Assembly: GCA_024636395.1 (NCBI GenBank)
Contig: JAGXHD010000155.1
Coordinates: forward strand, 1 to 15,163
Length of the DNA stretch: 15,163 nucleotides
DNA from: Sulfitobacter sp.
GTDB lineage: Bacteria; Pseudomonadota; Alphaproteobacteria; Rhodobacterales; Rhodobacteraceae
Reading direction: 5' to 3'
The notes under the pieces: generated by a model
Seen by the model: the letters and a program-made list of their open reading frames with translations, nothing else
The model's database searches: none
What the model was told of the DNA's origin: nothing
Translations under genes and position numbers: made by a program
Shown here: positions 1 through 6,663 of the stretch, one piece after another
How the letters are laid out: every line of letters begins with the position of its first letter
How positions within the stretch are numbered: position 1 is the first letter of the stretch

Positions 1-1294
1 CTACAACCGGGCGCTCGAACACCTGACAGGCAAAAAAACCACCCTCACCGATTTCTACATCGATATTTCCGGCTATTCGCCAGAGGTGGGTGCAGAGCTA
101 AACGACCCGCTCTACCTCAACCACAAGGGCGTGAACCGGCAGTTCATTCTGCTGAGCATGGAGCAGCGGACGGCGCCTTTGCTTAATGCGAAGTTCTCGA
201 CGTCCAAGGCCGTGCTGGATGAGTTTATAGGAAAAAATGAAGCGGCGCTCTTTGCGCTGACGGCGCGGGATGCCGTCGCGGGGGAGTTGGTGAATTCGGT
301 CTATGACGTGTCCGAGCCCGCGCGGCTGTTTGATATCCGCCGCATTACCGTCGAGGCCGATACCACGGGCGGCACGGTCAGGGATGCGGGCAAACTCGCG
401 CAGATGGTCGACCAGTTCCGCGAAACCGAAGGCGGCTGGTACGACGACGTGCTCATCGCGGAGATGATCGTGCTCGCTGGCAAGACCGGCGATGTGGTGC
501 GCAATCCAGTCACGCTTGAGACCATGAGCTTCGAGCAGCGTAATTTCTGGACGTCGCATTTCGGCGGGCTCTATGTGTTTCAGGACCTGAGCCACCCTGC
601 CGTGATCGCGCCTGCGGGCACGGACGGATTGCAGGGCCTGCCCGTGCCACACGTGTTCGACGCCACCCAGCGCCATCATATTGCGCGGTTTTTCCAACTC
701 AACGGCCTCACGGAGACGATTCTGGAGGCCCGCGGCATCCGCTCCGCCGAGATCCTGCGGCAGAAGATGGAGTTTATCCTCATCGATGCCGTAGCCGAGC
801 GGGGCGTGCCTCTGACCGATCTGACAAGCGCCGATCTGCGCCGCCTCGCACGCACGCAAGGCGATGCGCTGCCGCCCGAATTCCACACGTTGGGTCAGCT
901 GGTCAACTGGGCGGAGAACGGCGGCGCGTTCCCCAATATCGACAGTGCCGATCCGGTCTATTTCCACACCCTGCGTGCCGCGGATACGCCCGATGCGCCC
1001 CTGGTCAACATGCTGCTGGCCGAGCTTGCGCCAAAGGACATCCGCCAGCTGTTCATCTGTCACAAGGACCTGTTTTACGCCACCTACGCCGCCTGGCCGG
1101 AGTCAAAGCAGGCCTATGTTGCCGATTACCTCCAGCGTGCCTACATTATGGACAAGGCGGGCGTGCGGGATGCCCTGTTCGGGCATGTGCCCGCGCCTCA
1201 GATACCGCCGCTGCCGCGGGTGGCAAGAAAGCCGCCGCCGCTGCCGCAGACTGATACCGCGGCCGGCCCCTGGGGCGCCGCAAAGAGGAGATAG
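1..1294 (+). CDS. DUF6638-like protein of unknown function (5' end outside the window)
   Basis: The reading frame is open from base 2 to the TAG at 1292-1294, and the first visible residues (YNRALEHLTG) continue straight into the rest. The gene therefore starts upstream of the window; the GTG at 86 is an internal codon and not the start. The visible 430 or so residues look soluble, with no signal peptide or membrane helix seen. From memory they resemble a conserved Rhodobacteraceae family (DUF6638) of unknown function, sharing stretches such as NRQFILL, FWTSHFGGLY and QLFICHKDLFY. I cannot name a catalytic motif. The C-terminus is a proline-rich basic tail (IPPLPR, PPPLPQ, ending GAAKRR) built on a 13-base direct repeat. 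The next gene begins 3 bases after the stop and its ribosome binding site lies in the last codons of this gene, so the two are co-transcribed. Real gene: certain; family name: moderate. Confidence 0.8.
   Translation, partial: YNRALEHLTGKKTTLTDFYIDISGYSPEVGAELNDPLYLNHKGVNRQFILLSMEQRTAPLLNAKFSTSKAVLDEFIGKNEAALFALTARDAVAGELVNSVYDVSEPARLFDIRRITVEADTTGGTVRDAGKLAQMVDQFRETEGGWYDDVLIAEMIVLAGKTGDVVRNPVTLETMSFEQRNFWTSHFGGLYVFQDLSHPAVIAPAGTDGLQGLPVPHVFDATQRHHIARFFQLNGLTETILEARGIRSAEILRQKMEFILIDAVAERGVPLTDLTSADLRRLARTQGDALPPEFHTLGQLVNWAENGGAFPNIDSADPVYFHTLRAADTPDAPLVNMLLAELAPKDIRQLFICHKDLFYATYAAWPESKQAYVADYLQRAYIMDKAGVRDALFGHVPAPQIPPLPRVARKPPPLPQTDTAAGPWGAAKRR
1205..1247 (+). repeat. 13-base direct repeat encoding a PPLP-type tail
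   Basis: CCGCCGCTGCCGC occurs at 1205-1217 and again at 1235-1247. The offset is 30 bases, so both copies are read in the same frame, giving PPLPR and PPLPQ. It explains the proline-rich C-terminal tail of the first gene and probably arose by local duplication or slippage. Confidence 0.6.
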
Positions 1295-1297
1295 GAT

Positions 1298-1564
1298 ATG
1301 GCCGCACTCGTCCGCCTGATGGTGGTGGGTTTCATCGTACTGAGCGTGATTTACGTGTGCCTGTCGCTCTACTCGCGCGCTGTGCGCAAGGGCAAGCTGC
1401 GCGCGCAGTGGCATGAGGAACAGCCGGATCAAAGCCTCGACGCATTTTTGCACGAGGGGCTGGAGGATTATGATAAATCCCTGCGCCGCAAATTGATCCT
1501 CTCGGTCTATGTCATTCCGGTGATCCTTGTGTCAGTGGTCATCTATCTTACAAATTTCGCCTGA
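1298..1564 (+). CDS. Small two-helix membrane protein, function unknown
   Basis: This 88-residue protein starts at ATG 1298, preceded at 7 bases by a strong AGAGGAG ribosome binding site (1284-1290). It has an N-terminal hydrophobic helix at about residues 4-25 and a second at about 65-86. Between them lies a charged, mostly soluble segment with basic residues next to the first helix (RAVRKGKLRAQW) and an acidic middle (HEGLEDYDKSL). This predicts a hairpin membrane protein with about 40 residues on one face. It sits 3 bases after the DUF6638-like gene and 11 bases before the DUF1523 gene, as the middle member of a three-gene operon. Similar small proteins in Rhodobacteraceae are sometimes labelled as efflux-pump related, but nothing in the sequence supports transport activity. 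I would leave it as unknown. Confidence 0.85.
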   Translation: MAALVRLMVVGFIVLSVIYVCLSLYSRAVRKGKLRAQWHEEQPDQSLDAFLHEGLEDYDKSLRRKLILSVYVIPVILVSVVIYLTNFA

Positions 1565-1575
1565 AAGGGTCTCGT

Positions 1576-2208
1576 ATGCTTGGTATCCTCCGATGGACAT
1601 TCTGGATCACAGTCTGGCTCACGGTCGCTGCGTTCTTTCACTATACGCTGCCGCAGACCGATATCGTGCGGATCACCGACACCTACGAGAGCCGCGAAAA
1701 CCCGACGAGCTTCACCGTGTTCTGGGGCCCTGCGGATGTGGGCCCCGACGGCACCGAGCTTGCGCGGGATGTGTTCTTCATCCAGACCCGCCGCGCCAAG
1801 GGCGATGTGATGGTTTACCGCAACGAAGATACCGGATGGAGCTGGCCGCCGTACTTCAAGTTCGACACTTCCAACCTTCAGGCAGAAGCGAGCGATCTGA
1901 GATCCACAGAAGCATCACCCCGGTTCGTCGCGGTCAAGCATTACGGCTGGCGCAACGAATTCATGTCGATCTTCCCCAACGCGATTTCCGTGCGCCTTGT
2001 GGACGGGCCTGATGCCCCAAAGGGCATCCCTTTGCTCAACATCATCATTCTGGGTCTGTTCGCCGCTCTGGTCTATGGCATCTGGGTGCGCTGGCGCCGG
2101 TTCCGCCGCGCGCGCATCGATCCGAAACTTGAAGCGATCGAGGATGATTTTTCCGATGCCACAGATGCTGTCACAGGATGGTTTGGCTCCTGGCGCAAAA
2201 AGAAATGA
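1576..2208 (+). CDS. DUF1523 family membrane-anchored protein
   Basis: The 210-residue protein opens with a hydrophobic helix (about residues 4-24). A globular region of about 120 residues follows (DIVRITDTYESREN onward, with FFIQTRRAKGDVMVYRNEDTG). A second helix lies near residues 152-170, and the tail is basic and charged, ending GSWRKKK. The layout predicts a periplasmic domain held between two membrane segments. The DITY..R start after the first helix and the length match my memory of DUF1523, a family common in Rhodobacterales with no known role. The ATG at 1576 is preceded by AAAGGG, which overlaps the stop of the upstream gene. It is the last gene of the left-hand + strand operon, and downstream lies a convergent HIT-family gene. 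Confidence 0.85.
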   Translation: MLGILRWTFWITVWLTVAAFFHYTLPQTDIVRITDTYESRENPTSFTVFWGPADVGPDGTELARDVFFIQTRRAKGDVMVYRNEDTGWSWPPYFKFDTSNLQAEASDLRSTEASPRFVAVKHYGWRNEFMSIFPNAISVRLVDGPDAPKGIPLLNIIILGLFAALVYGIWVRWRRFRRARIDPKLEAIEDDFSDATDAVTGWFGSWRKKK

Positions 2209-2213
2209 GCGCG

Positions 2214-2243
2214 CGCCGACAGAGCAGCGAGCCTCAGTCGGCG
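2214..2243. other. Inverted repeat between convergent genes (weak terminator candidate)
   Basis: CGCCGAC at 2214-2220 is the reverse complement of GTCGGCG at 2237-2243, giving a 7-base-pair stem with a 16-base loop. It lies across the 25-base gap between the DUF1523 stop and the HIT stop and extends into the HIT coding end. Neither side has a run of T, so a standard intrinsic terminator is not supported; it may only slow or protect 3' ends. Confidence 0.3.
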
Positions 2244-2614
2244 GGCTGAACCATGCGCCCCATGCGGCGGCCCCCCAGCACATGCACATGCAGATGCGGC
2301 ACTTCCTGCACGCCATGCTCGCCCGCGTTGCTGATCATGCGAAAGCCATCGTTCGCATCCAGCGAAACACCCTCCATCCGGCAGACTTCGCCGATGGCGC
2401 GGGTGTAGTCGATGATCTCGGCCTCCGTCGCGTGGGAGGCAAAATGGTCGTAGCTCACGTAAGGCCCCTTGGGGATCACCAGCACATGCACGGGCGCCTG
2501 CGGATAGAGATCGCGGAAGGCCAGCGTGTGTTCGGTCTCCAGCACCGTGGTATTGGGAATTTCCCCCCGCAGGATCTTGGCAAAGATATTCTGGTCATCG
2601 TAGGCATAGGCCAT
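2234..2614 (-). CDS. HIT family nucleotide hydrolase (HinT-like)
   Basis: This 126-residue protein is the usual size for the HIT superfamily. It carries the signature HLHVHVLGG at residues 107-115, where His109 would be the nucleophile of the H-x-H-x-H triad. Upstream features also fit HinT-type phosphoramidases: IFAKILRGEIP near the N-terminus, HVLVIPK at 43-49 and the ISNAGEHGVQEVPH lead-in. Such enzymes hydrolyse adenosine phosphoramidates and related nucleotides in the cytosol; the natural substrate is usually unknown. The ATG at 2614 is chosen because GAGGAG lies 7 bases upstream. The longer reading frame would need a TTG at 2629 that overlaps this binding site. The gene follows the glycosyltransferase by 11 bases on the same strand, so they are probably co-transcribed. 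Confidence 0.92.
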   Translation of the reverse strand: MAYAYDDQNIFAKILRGEIPNTTVLETEHTLAFRDLYPQAPVHVLVIPKGPYVSYDHFASHATEAEIIDYTRAIGEVCRMEGVSLDANDGFRMISNAGEHGVQEVPHLHVHVLGGRRMGRMVQPAD

Positions 2615-2625
2615 TACAGGGCTCC

Positions 2626-4203
2626 TCAATCGGCAAACAGGTAGTCGGTACTGGTGATTTCATGGGCCTTGTCGTGGCTCACACTCAGAAATTTCGAAAG
2701 CTCCTCGGCATTTTCGCGCGGTGAGGCAGCCTCGCGGATGCGGCAATGGTTCTCGAACTGCGCATCGCGGATCGCATCGCTCTCGAAAACCATATCGTTG
2801 CGGATGGTGGGCAGCAGGCGGTCCAGCGTCTCCTGCGAGGTCTGCTCGCCCGCAAGCCCCACGCGCATCGCGTGGCCGATCAGATAATCCTCCGAGAAGG
2901 TGCACTCGATCTCGAGGATACGGGTCACGGAACGGTCGGCGGCGAAATCCTCCAGCAGATCGAGATTACTCGGGTCCATGCAGACGATCAGACGGTCGGT
3001 CTCGAAATAGTCGAACAGCATCCGCATCAGCGCGCGGCGGTGACGCGTGCGCTTGCCCAGCGTTTTCTCGATGCCACCCAAAGCAGGCAGGGGCGCGTCC
3101 TCCTCGTTGAACACGTATTCGATGGCGGGCACATTGGTGGTCTGGCGGATCCGCTCCAGCACGCGCTTGGCCACGTGCCACTTCTTGCAGACCACGATGA
3201 GCAATTCGCGCTCCCGGCCCAGCGTGCTTTCCGTCTCCCAGAAGCGGGTGGAAAAGCGGCGCCCGATCCGCCCGCGCCCGGTCAGAAACTTGAATAGGCT
3301 TCGCCCTTCGTTGCTGATCTGGAACTGCACGCCTATTGCGGAATACAAAAGCCCAAGCCGCCGCTTGAGATCCTGCGCATCGGCGCTGATCTTGCGGGCA
3401 AAGAGGTAGTCCTGCGCCAGCAAAAGATCATAGTGGTCGTTATAGAACGTCACCGGCATCCCGTAATCGGTGAACATCAAAAAAGTGAGCGTGCGCGGAT
3501 GGATCTCCTTTTCGGGCACCATATGGCGCACGAGGGTCTGGAAGAATGTCTCGTCGGGGATCCATGTCGTACGGAAAAACCTGACGACATCGCGGCGCTT
3601 CTTGCAGAACTCCAGGATCGCCTCGATGGTCTGGCGGCGCAGGCACCACCACTGGCTTCCGATCTGGACCTGAATATCCGGCGGGATCTCGCGCTTGAGG
3701 CCAAGGCGCTTCTGGATGTTGAACATCGCATAGAACCGCTTTTTCTGGGTACGCTCGTTGAACCAGTGACGGTAGATCAGCCGCTCCTCGGTCCAGCCGG
3801 TCTTGATCCAGTCGCTCTCGAAATAGTGGAAGCTCTCGATGAAATCGCCATCATTATTGTCGAGGTAGCGGTGGGTGTATTCCGCCGATTTGATCGCCAT
3901 GCAATCGCCCGAGAGCATGTAGAAATGCGTGGCGCGGGGAAATGCCTCCACGGCCGCCTCGACGGCGTAGAGCGTGGCCTGCACCAGCGACCACTCCCCC
4001 CAGCCGCAGCGGATGCGCTTGGTTGCAAAGGTCACGTTGGGATTGTTGTCGAGCGCTTTCCGGATGGCTTTGTAGTGTTCCTTGCTCGCGTTGGCGTCAA
4101 AATGGATCGACATATAGTCGCCCACAGACGTCAGCCGGTCCGCCTGCTTGATGATGGCGTCCGGGTCCTTGTGGCATAGCAAGATATAGGCGATTTTTGC
4201 CAT
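2626..4203 (-). CDS. Core-2/I-branching-type glycosyltransferase with C-terminal DUF5928-like region
   Basis: This 525-residue protein begins MAKIAYILLCHKDP. Its N-terminal part (about 1-255) matches the Branch glycosyltransferase fold (PF02485, GT14-like), which transfers a sugar such as GlcNAc or xylose from a nucleotide sugar. Diagnostic pieces are HFDANAS (34-40), RCGWGEWSLVQATL (65-78), FYMLSGDCMAI (94-104), GSQWWCLRR (182-190) and WIPDETFFQTL (214-224). The acidic residues in SGD and PDE are the likely donor/acceptor and catalytic groups. Residues of about 260-525 have no enzyme motif I recognise and fit the DUF5928 extension that I recall on these proteins in Rhodobacteraceae. No signal peptide or membrane helix is seen, so a cytoplasmic role is expected. 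The ATG at 4203 lacks a clear ribosome binding site (TTATTGTTTCTGA precedes it). The divergent neighbour is a sulfotransferase, which points to surface glycan assembly. Confidence 0.88.
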   Translation of the reverse strand: MAKIAYILLCHKDPDAIIKQADRLTSVGDYMSIHFDANASKEHYKAIRKALDNNPNVTFATKRIRCGWGEWSLVQATLYAVEAAVEAFPRATHFYMLSGDCMAIKSAEYTHRYLDNNDGDFIESFHYFESDWIKTGWTEERLIYRHWFNERTQKKRFYAMFNIQKRLGLKREIPPDIQVQIGSQWWCLRRQTIEAILEFCKKRRDVVRFFRTTWIPDETFFQTLVRHMVPEKEIHPRTLTFLMFTDYGMPVTFYNDHYDLLLAQDYLFARKISADAQDLKRRLGLLYSAIGVQFQISNEGRSLFKFLTGRGRIGRRFSTRFWETESTLGRERELLIVVCKKWHVAKRVLERIRQTTNVPAIEYVFNEEDAPLPALGGIEKTLGKRTRHRRALMRMLFDYFETDRLIVCMDPSNLDLLEDFAADRSVTRILEIECTFSEDYLIGHAMRVGLAGEQTSQETLDRLLPTIRNDMVFESDAIRDAQFENHCRIREAASPRENAEELSKFLSVSHDKAHEITSTDYLFAD

Positions 4204-4234
4204 TCAGAAACAATAAACCATTTTCACACTCGAT

Positions 4235-4273
4235 TGTTTATAGTGTTAGTGATGAACACAGATTGAATAAACA
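4235..4273. promoter_or_regulatory. Paired TGTTTAT / ATAAACA boxes in the divergent promoter region
   Basis: TGTTTAT (4235-4241) and its reverse complement ATAAACA (4267-4273) lie 32 bases apart centre to centre, roughly three helical turns. A third partial copy, ATAAAC, is at 4213-4218. On the minus strand the first box also contains TATAAA (4242-4237), a possible -10 for the glycosyltransferase. ATTG-N9-CAAT (4262-4278), a LysR-like spacing, overlaps the second box. The 144-base gap is clearly AT-rich compared with the genes. These could be binding sites of a shared regulator, but chance is a fair alternative in AT-rich DNA. Confidence 0.3.
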
Positions 4274-4283
4274 CCAATTATTT

Positions 4284-4302
4284 GCTTTTGTAGATCAAAA
4301 GC
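4284..4302. promoter_or_regulatory. Perfect 7-base inverted repeat upstream of the sulfotransferase gene
   Basis: GCTTTTG (4284-4290) and CAAAAGC (4296-4302) are exact reverse complements around TAGAT. The repeat ends 45 bases before the sulfotransferase start codon. No T run follows on either strand, so it is not an intrinsic terminator. It could be an operator or a hairpin in the 5' leader. Confidence 0.4.
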
Positions 4303-4347
4303 TGTCCTGAGAGACGGTATGGTAAGTGTGAGCAGGAGTACTAGGGC

Positions 4348-5166
4348 ATGGGTTTTCCGGGAACTTGGATGACCGAGAGTGAAAGTGTGGTCTACCGCGT
4401 GGTGCCCAAGTGTGCCTGCTCCACCATCGGCCAGATCATGTACTATTCCGATCACGGCGTATTTTTCGACGGTGATATCCATGATGCAAAGGGTGGCCTG
4501 CACAAATGGGCGCTGGAGCCGAGCCAGGATCCCATCGCACGCAACGTCCAAAACCACAGCTCCTATGCCTTCACCTGCGTGCGCAATCCCTACACGCGCA
4601 TCCTGAGCTCCTTCTTCGACAAGATTTGCGGGATACAGCGCAACGGCAAACGCTACCGTGGCAATTTGGTGCCACTTCTGATCCAGAAATACGGCATTGA
4701 GGTGGGTGGCGAGGACGGGAAGGACGAGTTTGACCAGATCGCCAGTTTCCGCCGGTTTCTTTTGTTCGCCCGTGATACCATCCGCTGGCGCCGCCCGATG
4801 GACCCTGACATCCACTGGTCTGGCATGGCGGGCCATGTCAGCACCTTCATCGTGAACGGCGGCACCTACGACAAGATCGTATGGACCGAGCATTTCAATA
4901 AAGGCATGCAAGACGTGCTCGACGCGGTGCAGACGCCCCATGCGATCGATCTGGCCGCCATCCCCCGATTCAACGAGAGCGAGGGCCACGGCCCCAAACG
5001 TGCCCATCCGGTGGAGGACTATTTCGACGATCTGTCGATGCATCTGGTCTATGAGATCTACAAACGCGATTTCAACCTGTTCAAATATGATTTCGAGAAC
5101 CCCGCCAATAAAATGCCGACGGGCGAGATCGATCTCGACGAGGTGCATGCCAAACTTGGCGATTGA
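4348..5166 (+). CDS. Family-2 sulfotransferase (PAPS-dependent carbohydrate type)
   Basis: This 272-residue protein would transfer sulfate from PAPS to a sugar hydroxyl. It shows the two phosphate-binding elements of the sulfotransferase family 2 (HNK-1-like) group. The 5'-phosphosulfate loop is VPKCACST (residues 19-26). The 3'-phosphate element is CVRNPYTRILSSF (77-89), with Arg79 and a Ser at 87/88 as likely ligands. No signal peptide or membrane anchor is visible, unlike the Golgi enzymes of animals, so a cytosolic bacterial enzyme is expected. The ATG at 4348 has AGGAG at 4334-4338 (9-base spacing). An internal ATG at 4369 would still keep the PAPS loop, but no ribosome binding site of similar quality was noted for it. 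It is divergent from the branching-type glycosyltransferase, so sulfation of the same surface glycan is a reasonable inference. The acceptor cannot be read from sequence. Confidence 0.88.
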   Translation: MGFPGTWMTESESVVYRVVPKCACSTIGQIMYYSDHGVFFDGDIHDAKGGLHKWALEPSQDPIARNVQNHSSYAFTCVRNPYTRILSSFFDKICGIQRNGKRYRGNLVPLLIQKYGIEVGGEDGKDEFDQIASFRRFLLFARDTIRWRRPMDPDIHWSGMAGHVSTFIVNGGTYDKIVWTEHFNKGMQDVLDAVQTPHAIDLAAIPRFNESEGHGPKRAHPVEDYFDDLSMHLVYEIYKRDFNLFKYDFENPANKMPTGEIDLDEVHAKLGD

Positions 5167-5170
5167 AATC

Positions 5171-5198
5171 TTACCGGCTAGTTAATATTTTGTATAAA
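5171..5198 (+). promoter_or_regulatory. Candidate sigma-70 promoter for the FAH-family gene
   Basis: TTACCG (5171-5176) and TATAAA (5193-5198) are separated by 16 bases and point towards the gene at 5311. The -10 box is also the core of a small palindrome, TGTATAAAATACA (5191-5203). Transcription would start near 5205 and give a leader of about 105 bases. The -35 is only a moderate match. Confidence 0.4.
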
Positions 5199-5209
5199 AT
5201 ACAGTAGGT

Positions 5210-5227
5210 TGTTTCGCACGCGAAACA
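5210..5227. promoter_or_regulatory. 18-base palindrome, probable operator
   Basis: TGTTTCGCACGCGAAACA has perfect 8-base arms (5210-5217 and 5220-5227) around AC. A 2-base loop is too tight for an RNA hairpin, so a DNA site for a dimeric regulator is the better reading. It begins about 5 bases downstream of the expected transcription start, a position typical of repressor sites. I do not assign a regulator family. Confidence 0.5.
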
Positions 5228-5310
5228 TCCGCCGCGCCGCATCTGGACATTTCTTGCCCGCTTGGGTCTAAGTCCGCACACTGCTGCATCATCCCCTGAA
5301 AGGTCGCTCC

Positions 5311-6006
5311 ATGGCTTATGTTTTTCCCGCCCCCCCACAGGCCAGCCTTGCGGTGCAGGGCACAGATGCGCGCTTTCCCGTGCGCCGCATCTTTTGCGTG
5401 GGCCGTAATTACGAGGCGCACGCGCGCGAGATGGGCAATGATCCGGACCGCGAGCCGCCGTTTTTCTTTACCAAGCCTGCGGATGCGGCCTGCGATACGC
5501 CTTGCACCATCCCCTATCCTCCGCAGACCAATGATCTGCACCACGAGATCGAGTTGATCATCGCCATCGGCAAAGGTGGCGCAAATATCGCACCGGGCGA
5601 TGTGATGGATCATATCTGGGGTGCCTCCGTGGGGATTGACCTCACCCGCCGTGATCTGCAGGCGGAGGCAAAGCAGGCCCGCCGCCCCTGGGACTGGGGT
5701 AAGGCTTTCGATCTGTCAGCGCCCATTGCAGCGCTAAAGCCGATTGCAGATGTGCCGAGCCTGACACAGGGCCGCATCTGGCTGGCGGTGAACGGCGCGA
5801 TGCGGCAGGACGCCGATATCGCCGATCTCATCTGGTCCGTCGCCGATCATGTCGCCACACTGAGCCAGAGCATGGCCCTTGCCCCCGGCGATCTGGTGAT
5901 GACGGGCACGCCCGCAGGGGTCGCGGCGATCGTCGAAGGTGACGTGATCACCGGTGGGGTCGAGGGGATCGCCGAGCTTGAAGTGACGATCGGTCCGCGC
6001 GCCTGA
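5311..6006 (+). CDS. Fumarylacetoacetate hydrolase (FAH) family protein
   Basis: This 231-residue single-domain protein has the compact bacterial FAH fold, which covers fumarylpyruvate hydrolases, acylpyruvases and 2-oxo acid hydratases or decarboxylases in aromatic-compound and amino-acid breakdown. The divalent metal ligands are visible: Glu79 and Glu81 in HHEIELIIAIG and Asp110 in VGIDLTRRDLQ. Lys131 in WGKAFD, the early CVGRNYEAHA block (29-38) and the closing VMTGTPAGV (196-204) are all standard. VGRNYEAHA plus the short length favours the fumarylpyruvate hydrolase/acylpyruvase side, but I cannot fix the substrate. AAAGG lies upstream of the ATG at 5311. There is no aromatic-ring pathway gene beside it, so it seems to be a single-gene unit. 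It probably has its own promoter and an 18-base palindromic operator. Its TGA touches the stop of the convergent DUF805 gene. Confidence 0.92.
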   Translation: MAYVFPAPPQASLAVQGTDARFPVRRIFCVGRNYEAHAREMGNDPDREPPFFFTKPADAACDTPCTIPYPPQTNDLHHEIELIIAIGKGGANIAPGDVMDHIWGASVGIDLTRRDLQAEAKQARRPWDWGKAFDLSAPIAALKPIADVPSLTQGRIWLAVNGAMRQDADIADLIWSVADHVATLSQSMALAPGDLVMTGTPAGVAAIVEGDVITGGVEGIAELEVTIGPRA

Positions 6007-6597
6007 TCAGTGGCGTGGCTCCGGCCCCCAGGCATTGGGCTCAGGCTGGGATTTGGTGCAATGGAACACGATCAGCACGATCCATCCGATGATCGGGATG
6101 AACCATATCAGCAGCCACCACCCCCTGCGCCCGATGTCATGCAGGCGCCGCACGGAGACCGCGATCGTTGGCAGGAACATCGCGAGCGAGGTGAGCAGGT
6201 TGACTGGTCCGCTGTCACCCGCGCCGATCGCGGCATCCAATATTGCGGAGCCGATGCTGATGAGGATCGACCAAAGCGTCCACCACCAGAACTGAGAACG
6301 GGTCGAGCGGGTTTTGAAATCAACGTAGCGCGCAAAGCCGTCCTTGAGCGCGCCTAAGAATGTGTTTGCATCTGCGCGCGCGGGATCGCCGCTCTCGCTT
6401 AGGGGCGCGCGGGGCGGCAGGGCCTGCGCCGCCGCGTCGGTGTTGGCGCGGCCGTAGGGGAGCCAGTCCTCCATACCCTCCTGCCAGACGAGTGTATCGC
6501 TGCGCACGGTGCCCTCGGCGACCAGCCGGTTGAACTCCGTCTCGCTGATCGGCCCATGTGAAGTGCCTTCGACTGCGTAATACCACTCTTTGCTCAT
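6007..6597 (-). CDS. GYF_2-DUF805 membrane protein
   Basis: This 196-residue protein has two parts. Residues about 1-51 are a GYF_2 (DUF4339) module, seen in WYYAVEGTSHGPIS and VWQEGMEDWLP, which in other proteins is thought to mediate protein contacts. A polar linker rich in Ala, Pro and Asp follows (about 52-82). Residues about 84-190 are a DUF805 domain, with FKTRSTRSQFWWWTLW, several hydrophobic helices and the hallmark RRLHDIGRRGWWLLI. Function is unknown for both parts; the module probably faces the cytoplasm beside a three- or four-helix membrane bundle. It lies 66 bases downstream of the TPR gene on the same strand, so it could be read through from the large operon or have its own promoter. 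Its TGA is immediately next to the TGA of the FAH-family gene on the other strand. Confidence 0.88.
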   Translation of the reverse strand: MSKEWYYAVEGTSHGPISETEFNRLVAEGTVRSDTLVWQEGMEDWLPYGRANTDAAAQALPPRAPLSESGDPARADANTFLGALKDGFARYVDFKTRSTRSQFWWWTLWSILISIGSAILDAAIGAGDSGPVNLLTSLAMFLPTIAVSVRRLHDIGRRGWWLLIWFIPIIGWIVLIVFHCTKSQPEPNAWGPEPRH

Positions 6598-6628
6598 AAC
6601 CCGGCCCGATCCCTCTGGTGTGCCTCTA

Positions 6629-6648
6629 CAGCCTAACGCCGCAGGCTG
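6629..6648. other. Short inverted repeat between the TPR and DUF805 genes
   Basis: CAGCCT (6629-6634) pairs with AGGCTG (6643-6648) around an 8-base loop. It sits just after the minus-strand TPR stop, where an operon end might be, but no T run follows in the minus direction. It may attenuate transcription into the DUF805 gene; a firm terminator is not supported. Confidence 0.25.
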
Positions 6649-6663
6649 ACTGCTGCAACTTTA

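Noticed and set aside
86..88. GTG at 86 as the start codon of the first gene
   Set aside because: The same frame is open to the window edge with sensible protein sequence upstream (FYIDISGYSPE), and no ribosome binding site precedes the GTG.
98..1063. Long minus-strand open frame of 321 codons opposite the first gene
   Set aside because: It is a GC-rich shadow rich in Arg, His and Gln with no family resemblance, fully inside the DUF6638-like gene, which has plausible protein composition.
4285..4298. Possible FNR/FnrL box near TAGATCAA upstream of the sulfotransferase
   Set aside because: Only the right half (ATCAA) matches; the left half would need TTGAT but reads CTTTT, so the site is better described as the GCTTTTG/CAAAAGC inverted repeat.
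5191..5203. TGTATAAAATACA palindrome as a separate operator
   Set aside because: Its core is the likely -10 box and AT-rich palindromes of this size are common by chance; the GC-containing 18-base palindrome next to it is the stronger candidate.
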